The translations under genes and the position numbers were made by a program. From positions 1 through 5,928 of the forward strand of contig JAEWML010000194.1 of assembly GCA_023393155.1 (NCBI GenBank): a stretch of 5,928 nucleotides of DNA, in the 5' to 3' direction. This document shows, one piece after another, positions 1-5,243 of this stretch (position 1 is the first letter of the stretch; the number at the start of each line of letters is the position of its first letter). The stretch comes from Bacillota bacterium. Its GTDB lineage: Bacteria; Bacillota; Clostridia; Oscillospirales; Oscillospiraceae. The notes under the pieces were generated by a model. It was given only the letters and a program-made list of their open reading frames with translations. It was not told the DNA's origin and searched no databases.

Positions 1-320
1 TGAGAATGCTTTGCACGCTGACGCCGTAAATCTGGGCGAGCTTCCAGAGAGTGTCCTCCCGCTGAAGCGTATAGAAAAACGCTTCGTCCCCGCAGACGAC
101 GGGGAGCTTTGGTTTGGGAGTAACCGGCTTCGGCGCGGGGGTAATGGGTTTTGGAGTGGGAGTAACCGGCCTGGGCGCAGGGGCAAAGGGAATGCAGATT
201 GCAGTACCTACCTGCAAATTTTGGGCCTCCAGACCCGGGTTGAGATTGAGAATGCTTTGCACGCTGACGCCGTAAATCTGGGCGAGCTTCCAGAGAGTAT
301 CCTCCCGCTGAACCGTATAG
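1..320 (-). repeat. Near-identical direct repeat of LysM domains 4 and 5
   Basis: Bases 1-74 match bases 247-320 with only two mismatches by eye. The offset of 246 bases equals exactly 82 codons. The repeat covers the start of the LysM domain ([15 protein letters not shown] and onward), including synonymous positions, whereas domains 1-3 have diverged. This points to a recent in-frame duplication or gene conversion of one LysM unit. The left copy is cut by the window edge. Confidence 0.9.
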
Positions 321-1366
321 GAGAACGCGTCGTTTCCGCAGGCGACAGGGGGCTTGGGAGCAGGCATAACCGGCTTCCGAGCGGGCACAAAAGGAATGCA
401 GATTACGTCGCCGGGCTGCAAATTTTCGGCTTCCAGTCCGGGATTGAGCTTGAGAATGCTTTCCACGCTGACGCTGAAAACCTGAGCAAGCCTCCAAAGA
501 GTATCACCCCACTGAACCGCATAGGAGAAGGTTTCGTTTCCGCAGACGGCGGACGGCGCGGGCGGGGGTGGTGAAGTTGGAACTGGAACTGGAGCTGGCA
601 TAGGCCTAGGCTCAGGCGCAGGCGTAGGAGTAGGAGTAGGCGTTGGCATAGGCCTAGGCGCAGGCATAGGAGTAGGCGTTGGAGTAGGCGTTGGAGTAGG
701 CGTTGGAGTAGGCGCAGGCGCAGGAGTAGGCGTTGGCTTAGGAGTAGGCGCAGGCGTAGGAGTAGGCGCAGGCGCAGGCGCAGGCGCAGGCGCAGGCGCA
801 GGAGTAGGCGTTGGCATAGGAGTAGGCGCAGGCGCAGGAGTAGGCGCAGGCGTAGGAGTAGGCGCAGGTGTAGGAGTAGGCGCAGGCGCAGGAGTAGGCG
901 CAGGTGTAGGAGTAGGCGTTGGCATAGGAGTAGGCATAGGAGTAGGCGCAGGGGCCGGTGGCTGCGGCGCGGGGGCAAGGGGAATGCAGATCACATCGCC
1001 GATTTGCAGGTTCCGGGCGTCAACGCCCGGATTGAGGTCCAGAATACTTTGCAAGCTGACGCCGTGGGTTTGAGAGAGCTTCCACAGAGTGTCTCCGGTA
1101 CGGATTATGTACGAGGAGGCACCCCCTGGACAGGTACGGGGCGCGGGTGACGTGGATGGGGGCGACGGAGATACGGAGGATGTGGACGCAGGGATGCAGA
1201 GCGTTGCGCCAATCTTCAGATTCCGTGGATCAACGCCTGGGTTGAGGTCCAGAATGCTCTGGACGCTGACGCCGTTTGCCTGAGAGAGCTTCCAGAGCGT
1301 ATCTCCGCTTTTGATGGTGTGCTGCATAGAGCTTGAAGGACATGTTTTCGAATACATCTGATACAT
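1..1366 (-). CDS. Multi-LysM cell-wall-binding protein with Pro-rich repeat linker (C-terminus beyond window)
   Basis: Probable peptidoglycan- or spore-envelope-binding protein; 455 codons are visible and the 3' end lies off the left edge. LysM domains occupy residues 16-59, 86-129, 282-325, 350-393 and 432 onward. The first three have the GDTLW motif, while the last two read EDTLW. All show the S-IL-LNPG core, and the four complete ones end in CIP. Domains 2 and 3 are separated by a Pro-rich linker (about residues 130-273), mostly alternating X-Pro with X being Ala or Thr. A cysteine precedes each domain (C9, C79, C275, C343, C425). The chosen start (1366) has an AAGGTG ribosome site 7 bases upstream. 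An internal ATG at 1327 has no such site and would remove the conserved C9-P10. There is no signal peptide, transmembrane segment or visible catalytic domain, as in some spore-coat LysM proteins such as SafA. The function is inferred from the domains; an enzymatic domain could lie beyond the edge. Confidence 0.9.
   Translation of the reverse strand, partial: MYQMYSKTCPSSSMQHTIKSGDTLWKLSQANGVSVQSILDLNPGVDPRNLKIGATLCIPASTSSVSPSPPSTSPAPRTCPGGASSYIIRTGDTLWKLSQTHGVSLQSILDLNPGVDARNLQIGDVICIPLAPAPQPPAPAPTPMPTPMPTPTPTPAPTPAPAPTPTPAPTPTPAPTPAPAPTPMPTPTPAPAPAPAPAPAPTPTPAPTPKPTPTPAPAPTPTPTPTPTPTPTPMPAPRPMPTPTPTPTPAPEPRPMPAPVPVPTSPPPPAPSAVCGNETFSYAVQWGDTLWRLAQVFSVSVESILKLNPGLEAENLQPGDVICIPFVPARKPVMPAPKPPVACGNDAFSYTVQREDTLWKLAQIYGVSVQSILNLNPGLEAQNLQVGTAICIPFAPAPRPVTPTPKPITPAPKPVTPKPKLPVVCGDEAFFYTLQREDTLWKLAQIYGVSVQSIL
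579..953 (-). repeat. Hexamer tandem array (about 62 units) encoding the X-Pro linker
   Basis: On the plus strand the array is made of GGCGCA, GGAGTA, GGCGTT, GGCGTA and GGCATA units. On the coding strand it reads as alternating Ala-Pro, Thr-Pro and occasional Met-Pro. It includes six perfect GGCGCA copies (765-800) and three perfect copies of the 12-mer GGCGTTGGAGTA (675-710). Because the unit is six bases, gain or loss of units keeps the reading frame and changes only linker length. It lies wholly inside the LysM gene, between domains 2 and 3. Confidence 0.95.
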
Positions 1367-1373
1367 ATATAAA

Positions 1374-1379
1374 CACCTT
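1374..1379 (-). promoter_or_regulatory. Ribosome binding site that decides the LysM gene start
   Basis: The minus strand reads AAGGTG, then seven bases, then ATG at 1366. In-frame ATGs at 1357 and 1327 lack a comparable site at the right distance. The 1366 start also keeps the Cys-Pro motif before the first LysM domain, which matches the cysteines preceding the other four. Confidence 0.7.
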
Positions 1380-1401
1380 GCATCTGTTAAAATTGACGGG
1401 A

Positions 1402-1419
1402 GGAACAGCTCGCTGTTCC
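1402..1419. other. Perfect 8-bp inverted repeat upstream of the LysM gene
   Basis: GGAACAGC, two bases (TC), then GCTGTTCC. It lies about 36 bases upstream of the LysM start codon and downstream of the neighbouring gene's terminator, so it may be an operator or a 5' leader hairpin. There is no T-run after it in either direction that would suggest a terminator. It contains GAAC and GTTC, but separated by eight bases, not the four of the Gram-positive LexA box. No convincing -10/-35 pair was found around it. Confidence 0.45.
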
Positions 1420-1463
1420 ATCTTATGCAGGTGGCGCACGTTTGCCCCTAAATCGGCGGCAAT

Positions 1464-1494
1464 GAAAAAGGCGCCGCCCGAAAGCGGCGCCTTT
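1464..1494 (-). terminator. Rho-independent terminator after the 133-residue gene
   Basis: On the minus strand an 11-bp perfect stem (AAAGGCGCCGC with GCGGCGCCTTT), a six-base loop and a TTTTT run follow the stop of the 1560-1961 gene by about 65 bases. It separates that gene from the LysM gene downstream, so the LysM gene probably has its own promoter in 1367-1463. Confidence 0.85.
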
Positions 1495-1559
1495 AAAGGA
1501 CGCGGACGTATGCCGCCCCGGGCATTCGGGGTGAAGCGGCCTTACCGGGCGCGGAGAGG

Positions 1560-1961
1560 TCAGTAAACGGATTCAATTAACTCCACGATTTCAATGTTGT
1601 CGAATTCAACGCTGTTGAAATGAAGTCCCGGCTCCACGCTTCTTGTCCGCCAGTCGTATGTAATCCGGGCTTCTACGGGGAACCACCGTCCGGAGCTGCC
1701 GTCTTTGACCAGAGCCCGGAAAATACCCTTCTGATGATAAGTTTGGTTGGGGGTAATGGGGGTGTACTGTTCGGAGGGCTCGAAATTTGACTCCAGCATC
1801 AACAGGGACTTTGGCTTGACGCCGTAGTTAATCCAATCCAACAGGGCCTTTTCGGCTTCCAGGGTAGGCGTAAACCGGGCCTCGCCCAAAAATACGCCCG
1901 TTTCGTAGTTGTAAGCGTCCACGCTGGGATTGATTAGCTGGGTAAACACGTCCGCAATCAC
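1560..1961 (-). CDS. Hypothetical soluble protein, 133 residues
   Basis: I do not recognise this family. The product is acidic and mixed in composition, with no membrane segment, signal peptide, cysteine or recognisable catalytic motif. It is rich in Glu, Val and aromatic residues and reads like a compact alpha/beta protein; the segment TLEAEKALLDWI (near residues 33-44) is probably a helix. A purine-rich AGGAGAGGA abuts the start. The GTG at 1961 is therefore rather close to its ribosome site, and an in-frame GTG at 1949 (residue 5) is an alternative start. The gene lies 87 bases downstream of the small membrane protein gene on the same strand and is followed by a strong terminator, so the two may be co-transcribed. 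That it is a real gene is supported by the ribosome site, the terminator and the balanced composition. Confidence 0.75.
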   Translation of the reverse strand: MIADVFTQLINPSVDAYNYETGVFLGEARFTPTLEAEKALLDWINYGVKPKSLLMLESNFEPSEQYTPITPNQTYHQKGIFRALVKDGSSGRWFPVEARITYDWRTRSVEPGLHFNSVEFDNIEIVELIESVY

Positions 1962-2048
1962 TCCTCTCCTAACCGTATTTTATGACGGCGCAGAGCGGAA
2001 TAACACAGCGTTTTGGAGATTTTGCAGCCTGAGTTCCGCTGGAAAGGA

Positions 2049-2228
2049 CTACTGGCCATACCATAGTTCCGGATTCAGCCGGATAAACAGGACGGCAAAA
2101 GGCAACAGAACCAGAAGGCCCAGCCCGTCCGTCCCACAAAGGGCCCACGACAGGAAAAGCCCCGCCGCGAGGGCCAGAGCGCCCAAGAGAAGCCGGACGC
2201 GCGGTGGCAGGTGAAAGATACGTTTCAT
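2049..2228 (-). CDS. Small two-helix membrane protein, 59 residues
   Basis: The minus strand has GGGAGGAATT directly before ATG (start 2228), an almost ideal ribosome site, and the frame runs 59 codons to a TAG at 2049-2051. The N-terminus is basic (K2, R3, R10, R12). Two hydrophobic stretches follow, about residues 13-30 and 35-49, joined by a short CGTDG turn, and R50 lies after the second. By the positive-inside rule this suggests a hairpin with both ends in the cytoplasm. The tail is LNPELWYGQ. It lies upstream of the 133-residue gene and is divergent from the LysR gene. The function is unknown and no family is recognised. The length is below common gene-calling cut-offs, so it may be missing from annotations. 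Confidence 0.75.
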   Translation of the reverse strand: MKRIFHLPPRVRLLLGALALAAGLFLSWALCGTDGLGLLVLLPFAVLFIRLNPELWYGQ

Positions 2229-2238
2229 AATTCCTCCC

Positions 2239-2257
2239 GGGCGCGTGTTTTGCGCCC
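2239..2257 (-). other. Leader hairpin next to the ribosome site of the small membrane protein
   Basis: GGGCGC, a seven-base loop, and GCGCCC form a six-bp GC stem directly before the GGGAGGAA ribosome site on the minus strand. It could influence translation initiation or mRNA stability. There is no T-run, so it is not a terminator. The clear minus-strand promoter that should lie in 2258-2311 was not found; a TAAAAT near 2268-2273 is only a weak -10 candidate. Confidence 0.35.
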
Positions 2258-2311
2258 AGACTTGATTTTAGAGGAAAATTCCGGCGAAATTCGTCGAAAA
2301 ACGGGGAGGGG

Positions 2312-2341
2312 TTGACAGTCGGGGGGGAAAAGCCCTATCAT
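2312..2341 (+). promoter_or_regulatory. Sigma-A-type promoter of the LysR-type gene
   Basis: TTGACA (2312-2317) matches the -35 consensus perfectly. TATCAT (2336-2341) lies 18 bases downstream and matches the -10 consensus at five of six bases. Transcription would start near 2348, giving a leader of about 100 bases before the LysR start codon. The reading frame can be extended back over this promoter, but those codons are not expected to be translated. Confidence 0.75.
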
Positions 2342-2405
2342 AGAGCGACAGAGGGCTTATGCGACGGCTATGCGCCCGGGATTTCGGGTTTGGGAAGCCA
2401 GATTG

Positions 2406-2432
2406 TCCGGGCGGGAGCGATACCCGCCGGGA
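2406..2432 (+). other. Stable hairpin in the LysR leader
   Basis: GGCGGG (2410-2415), loop AGCGATA, CCCGCC (2423-2428), extended by TCC/GGA across one G-G mismatch. It ends just before the GTGAGG ribosome site (2435-2440), so its formation or melting could affect LysR translation. An alternative pairing of CCCGG (2375-2379) with CCGGG (2407-2411) would disrupt the outer part. No known riboswitch class was recognised. Confidence 0.5.
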
Positions 2433-2446
2433 TTGTGAGGATGGAT

Positions 2447-3352
2447 ATGCTGAGAATCAATTTGAAACAACTGGAGGCGTTCACCGCCACGGCGGAATAC
2501 GGCAGCTTTACCAGAGCGGCGGAGGAGCTTTACCTCACGCAGTCCACCGTAAGCGCCCATATTCTGGCCTTGGAGGAGGCGATGGGCGTTCAACTGATTC
2601 TGCGCGGCGCGCGGCGCAAGCTGACGCTGACGGAGGAGGGACGGCGGGTTTACAGCGCGGCGCGGGACATTCTGGACCGCTGCCGCCTGCTTCAGGACCC
2701 CATGGCGGCGGAGGGACGGGTGGAGCTGAGCGTCGGCGCGTCCACGGTCCCGGCCCAGTATTTGCTGCCGGGGCTGCTCTCGGGCTTTCTCCAGCGCCAC
2801 GGCGAGAGTCGGTTTCTTCTCCGCCGGGGGGACAGCGCGCAGGTTCACAGCTTTTTGAGCCAGGGCGAGGTGCGCATCGGCGTGGTGGGCGCCGCGCCGG
2901 ACCGGCGGACCTTTTCCTGCCAGACCCTGTGCGAGGACCGATTGGTGCTGGTCACTGCCCCCACGGAGCGGTTTCAGGCCCTGAAGGCACGGGGAGCCTG
3001 CGGACGGGACCTGCTGGACGAGCCTTTCATCATTCGGGAGGAAACTTCCGGTACCCGTCAGGCCGCGGAGACGTATTGGAAAAAGCACGGCATTTTGCCG
3101 GAGAAGCTGCACATCGTTGCCTGCATGGACAATCCGGAGGCCATCCGCCGCAGCGTGGCGGGAGGGATGGGCGTTTCGGTGATGTCGGAGCTGTCCGTGC
3201 GGGAGGAGGCGGAGGCCGGCCGGCTGCTGACCTTTGAGCTGGACGAGGATGGCTTTTCCCGGCGGATTTATCTCGTCTGGCGCAGGGACGTGAGTCTCAG
3301 CCGGACGGAGCAGGCGTTTGTGAGCTATCTGAAGGCAGAACTGAAAAGATAA
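2447..3352 (+). CDS. LysR-type transcriptional regulator, probable controller of the downstream Se/S operon
   Basis: A DNA-binding activator or repressor of the LysR family; the 301-residue length is typical. Residues 1-65 form the winged helix-turn-helix, with the family signature LKQLEAF, GSFTRAAEELYLTQSTVSAHI and the LTLTEEG wing. Residues about 92-301 are the periplasmic-binding-protein-like effector domain, including FIIREETSGTR (about 194-204) and the GGMGVSVMSELSV turn (239-251). The start at 2447 is preferred because GTGAGG lies at a proper distance before it; the ATG at 2441 abuts that site, though use of either cannot be excluded. The gene is transcribed separately from the next operon. 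Its position directly before a YedE/TusA/DUF3343 operon fits the selenium-metabolism-associated LysR subgroup, a placement inferred from context and not from diagnostic residues. The effector is unknown. Confidence 0.92.
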   Translation: MLRINLKQLEAFTATAEYGSFTRAAEELYLTQSTVSAHILALEEAMGVQLILRGARRKLTLTEEGRRVYSAARDILDRCRLLQDPMAAEGRVELSVGASTVPAQYLLPGLLSGFLQRHGESRFLLRRGDSAQVHSFLSQGEVRIGVVGAAPDRRTFSCQTLCEDRLVLVTAPTERFQALKARGACGRDLLDEPFIIREETSGTRQAAETYWKKHGILPEKLHIVACMDNPEAIRRSVAGGMGVSVMSELSVREEAEAGRLLTFELDEDGFSRRIYLVWRRDVSLSRTEQAFVSYLKAELKR

Positions 3353-3392
3353 AATACGGAGAGCGGACCCGCGCCGCTCTCCGTATTTTTTT
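3352..3392 (+). terminator. Rho-independent terminator after the LysR gene
   Basis: A 15-bp perfect stem (AAATACGGAGAGCGG, seven-base loop, then its complement) runs into seven Ts (3386-3392). It begins at the LysR stop codon. It shows that the regulator and the transporter operon are separate transcription units, so the AT-rich spacer after it should hold the operon promoter. Confidence 0.93.
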
Positions 3393-3408
3393 ACGCAAGG
3401 GCATAGGA

Positions 3409-3425
3409 TATCGTAAAAAACGATA
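3409..3425. promoter_or_regulatory. Predicted LysR-family binding site (T-N11-A inverted repeat)
   Basis: TATCGT, AAAAA, ACGATA is a perfect six-bp inverted repeat and satisfies the T-N11-A rule of LysR-family recognition sites. Its centre (3417) is about 73 bases upstream of the start point predicted from the TATAAT at 3478-3483, within the range usual for the primary LysR site. A second palindrome, AATAGCTATT (3425-3434), follows at about -60 and could be part of an extended site. Assignment to the neighbouring LysR protein is inferred from proximity. Confidence 0.65.
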
Positions 3426-3453
3426 ATAGCTATTGCGAAATTGTAAACAAAGA

Positions 3454-3483
3454 TTGGCCTTTTATGTAGAGTTATTTTATAAT
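3454..3483 (+). promoter_or_regulatory. Promoter of the YedE/TusA/DUF3343 operon
   Basis: TATAAT (3478-3483) is a perfect -10 box. TTGGCC (3454-3459), 18 bases upstream, matches the -35 consensus at only four of six positions, as expected of an activator-dependent promoter. The predicted start near 3490 leaves an untranslated leader of about 49 bases before the yedE start. The spacer is conspicuously AT-rich against GC-rich flanks. Confidence 0.65.
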
Positions 3484-3538
3484 AATTTCCAGGAACCGTG
3501 GAAAAATACGGAAATTTTGTATAGCTGGGAGAGTTGAA

Positions 3539-4654
3539 ATGAAAAAGGTGAATTGGGTTGTGGTGGCTGCCGGCGGGATGGTGGGTCTGGCGGCGGTGGC
3601 GCTGACAATGCTGGGAAACCCCGCCAACATGGGCTTTTGTATTGCCTGCTTCCTGCGGGACATTGCGGGCGCGGTGGGACTCCACGGCGCGGCCAAGGTG
3701 CAGTATGCCCGTCCCGAGGTCATCGGACTGGTGCTGGGCGCGTTCATCATGTCCGTGGCCGGAAAGGAATTCCGGGCAAAGGCGGGATCCTCGCCCGCCA
3801 CGCGGTTTGTTCTGGGCGTCTTTGTCATGATCGGCGCGCTGGCGTTTTTGGGCTGCCCGCTGCGGATGGTTCTGCGCCTCGGCGGCGGCGACGCCAATGC
3901 CCTTGTGGGCCTTCTGGGCTTCACGCTGGGAGTTCTGGTGGGCGTGCAGTTCCTCAAGCGGGGCTTCTCTTTGAAGCGCGCTTATGAAGTGGGCCGGGCC
4001 GAGGGCGGCGTGCTGCCCGCCGTGATGGCGGGGCTACTGCTGATTCTGCTGGCGGTTCCCTCTCTGCTGAAGTTCAGCGAGGAAGGCCCCGGCTCCAAGC
4101 ACGCCCCCGCGCTGGTTGCGCTGGTGGTTGCGCTGGTGGTGGGCGCTCTTGCCCAGCGGGCCAGACTGTGCACCGTGGGCGGCATCCGGGACGCGCTGCT
4201 GTTCCAGGATTTCAAGCTGCTGTACGGCTTTATTGCCATTTTTCTGGTGGTGTTGGTAGGCAACCTCATCAACGGGAGTTTCCATTTCGGCTTCACGCTC
4301 CAGCCCGTGGCACACAGCAGCCACCTGTGGAATCTGCTGGGCATGACGCTGGTGGGTTGGGGCTCTGTGCTGCTGGGCGGCTGCCCCCTGCGCCAGTTGA
4401 TTCTGGCGGGTGAGGGCAACGGCGATTCCGCCGTCACCGTGTTCGGAATGATCGTGGGCGGCGCACTTGCCCACAACTTTGGTCTGGCGGGCAATCCCGA
4501 CGCGCTGAACGAGGCCAAGGAGCTGGTGGTGGGCGGAATCTCCAACACCGGCAAGTTCGCGGTGCTTCTGGGCTTTGTGGTGCTGGCCGTGATTTCCGTG
4601 GTAAACCTGCCGAAAGAGGAAAAAGTTGCCGCCCGGCAGACGACGGCGGTATAA
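3539..4654 (+). CDS. yedE: YeeE/YedE-family membrane transporter, selenium-metabolism type
   Basis: A polytopic inner-membrane protein of 371 residues, thought to import a selenium (or sulfur) compound. It has two related halves. The N half has CIACFLRD (C34, C37) and FLGCPLRMVL (C106); the C half has ARLCTVGGIRD (C211) and LLGGCPLRQLIL (C282). The repeated pattern of a Cys before G/R-D and a GCPLR motif is the mark of the YeeE/YedE family, in which cysteines line the conduction path of the thiosulfate transporter YeeE (TsuA). About ten hydrophobic segments are visible. GGGAG lies seven bases before the ATG. The length and the TusA-like and DUF3343 neighbours fit the selenium-associated YedE/FdhT group. 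It is the first gene of the operon and is followed after 15 bases by the TusA-like gene. Substrate choice between selenium and thiosulfate is inferred, not seen. Confidence 0.9.
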   Translation: MKKVNWVVVAAGGMVGLAAVALTMLGNPANMGFCIACFLRDIAGAVGLHGAAKVQYARPEVIGLVLGAFIMSVAGKEFRAKAGSSPATRFVLGVFVMIGALAFLGCPLRMVLRLGGGDANALVGLLGFTLGVLVGVQFLKRGFSLKRAYEVGRAEGGVLPAVMAGLLLILLAVPSLLKFSEEGPGSKHAPALVALVVALVVGALAQRARLCTVGGIRDALLFQDFKLLYGFIAIFLVVLVGNLINGSFHFGFTLQPVAHSSHLWNLLGMTLVGWGSVLLGGCPLRQLILAGEGNGDSAVTVFGMIVGGALAHNFGLAGNPDALNEAKELVVGGISNTGKFAVLLGFVVLAVISVVNLPKEEKVAARQTTAV

Positions 4655-4669
4655 GAGGAGGAATTCAGA

Positions 4670-4873
4670 ATGATTGACGCGAGAGGCTATTCCTGCCCCA
4701 CCCCCGTGGTGATGGTGCAAAAAGAGGTGAAACAGAGCAGCCCGGCGGAGCTGGAGATTTTGGTGGACAACCAGTGCTCCGTGGAAAATGTGACCCGCTA
4801 TGCGGGCGGCAGCGGCTATCAGGTGTCCGTGACGCCGGAGGGCCGGGATTTCCGTCTGCTGCTTAAAAAATGA
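4670..4873 (+). CDS. TusA/SirA-like sulfur- or selenium-carrier protein, one domain
   Basis: A 67-residue cytosolic carrier of the TusA fold. The catalytic CPxP motif is C9-P10-T11-P12 after DARGYS; a persulfide or selenopersulfide would form on C9. The second half keeps the family pattern DN-C-VENV-R-A (residues 33-45), with an additional C36. Many selenium-associated YedF proteins are nearly three times longer because they also have a C-terminal DsrE-like domain; that domain is absent here. A strong AGGAGG lies eight bases before the ATG. The last codons overlap the next gene by four bases (ATGA). It probably receives the substrate imported by the YedE-like protein, as TsuB (YeeD) does for TsuA, and passes it on. 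The partner and the chalcogen are inferred. Confidence 0.92.
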   Translation: MIDARGYSCPTPVVMVQKEVKQSSPAELEILVDNQCSVENVTRYAGGSGYQVSVTPEGRDFRLLLKK

Positions 4874-5112
4874 GCTGCTACGTCGCCACGTTTCACACCC
4901 ATTTGGCGGCGCTGACCACCGCCCGCGCATTGGCGGCCCGGGGCGTTTCCGCCAAGATGATGCCCACGCCCCGGAGGCTCAGCTCTTCCTGCGGCACCTG
5001 CCTGCGCTACGAGGCGGAGGACCCCTGCCTTTCGGACATGGACGTGGATATGGAGCAGGTTTGCACGCTGGAGGCGGAGGAGCGGTACATTGTGCTGATT
5101 AAACAAGCATGA
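4870..5112 (+). CDS. DUF3343 putative Se/S carrier protein
   Basis: An 80-residue cytosolic protein. It starts like a ferredoxin-like beta-alpha fold (CYVATFHTHLAALTTARAL) and has the family core PTPRRLSSSCGTC (residues 32-44), where the conserved SCG holds C41. Here C44 adds a CxxC pair, and C3, C53 and C65 bring the cysteine total to five, which is high for such a short protein. DUF3343 (Pfam Se/S carrier-like) often accompanies YedE, YedF and other selenium-metabolism genes. Its ATG overlaps the TGA of the TusA-like gene, with no strong ribosome site of its own (AAAAAATG), so it is probably translated by coupling. It is the last clear gene of the operon, about 130 bases before the terminator. 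The biochemical role is not established. Confidence 0.88.
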   Translation: MSCYVATFHTHLAALTTARALAARGVSAKMMPTPRRLSSSCGTCLRYEAEDPCLSDMDVDMEQVCTLEAEERYIVLIKQA

Positions 5113-5243
5113 CGCGCGGCGAACGAGGTTCTCCGCGTTTCGGAAGGGCACCGGAAAGATTTTTGGGCGCTGTTGGGTGCTTTTGATGCTTTCCGGGTCG
5201 TTTTCGGGAGGCTTAGGCCACTTCGGAATGATTGAGACTTCAA

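Noticed and set aside
11..574. 187-codon plus-strand frame opposite the LysM domains
   Set aside because: Its apparent internal repeats merely mirror the LysM repeats on the other strand; no ribosome site or domain.
579..953. CRISPR array
   Set aside because: The units are contiguous six-base repeats without spacers of constant size, and they encode X-Pro in frame with LysM domains.
403..978. Leu/Arg-rich frame on the minus strand in the hexamer region
   Set aside because: It is a frame-shifted reading of the X-Pro repeat. The neighbouring frame joins LysM domains on both sides without a stop and is the real one.
1402..1419. LexA (SOS) box
   Set aside because: The Gram-positive box needs GAAC-N4-GTTC; here the spacing is eight bases.
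2342..2446. Known riboswitch (cobalamin, moco, THF, ZTP) in the LysR leader
   Set aside because: A GGGAAGCC segment looked familiar, but I could not match the conserved cores of any of these classes, so only a generic leader hairpin is reported.
2359..3237. 292-codon plus-strand frame overlapping the LysR gene
   Set aside because: Gly/Arg-rich alternative frame. The GAGGG before its ATG is too close to be a good ribosome site, and the LysR frame has clear family signatures.
2357..3685. Long open frame of 442 codons on the minus strand
   Set aside because: It is antisense to the LysR gene and runs through its terminator and the yedE promoter. Its composition is that of a GC-rich shadow frame (rich in Arg, His, Gln, Pro), with no ribosome site or domain.
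4034..4930. Long open frame of 298 codons on the minus strand
   Set aside because: It lies antisense to the yedE and TusA-like genes, both of which have strong motifs. The translation is His- and Gln-rich and shows no family features.
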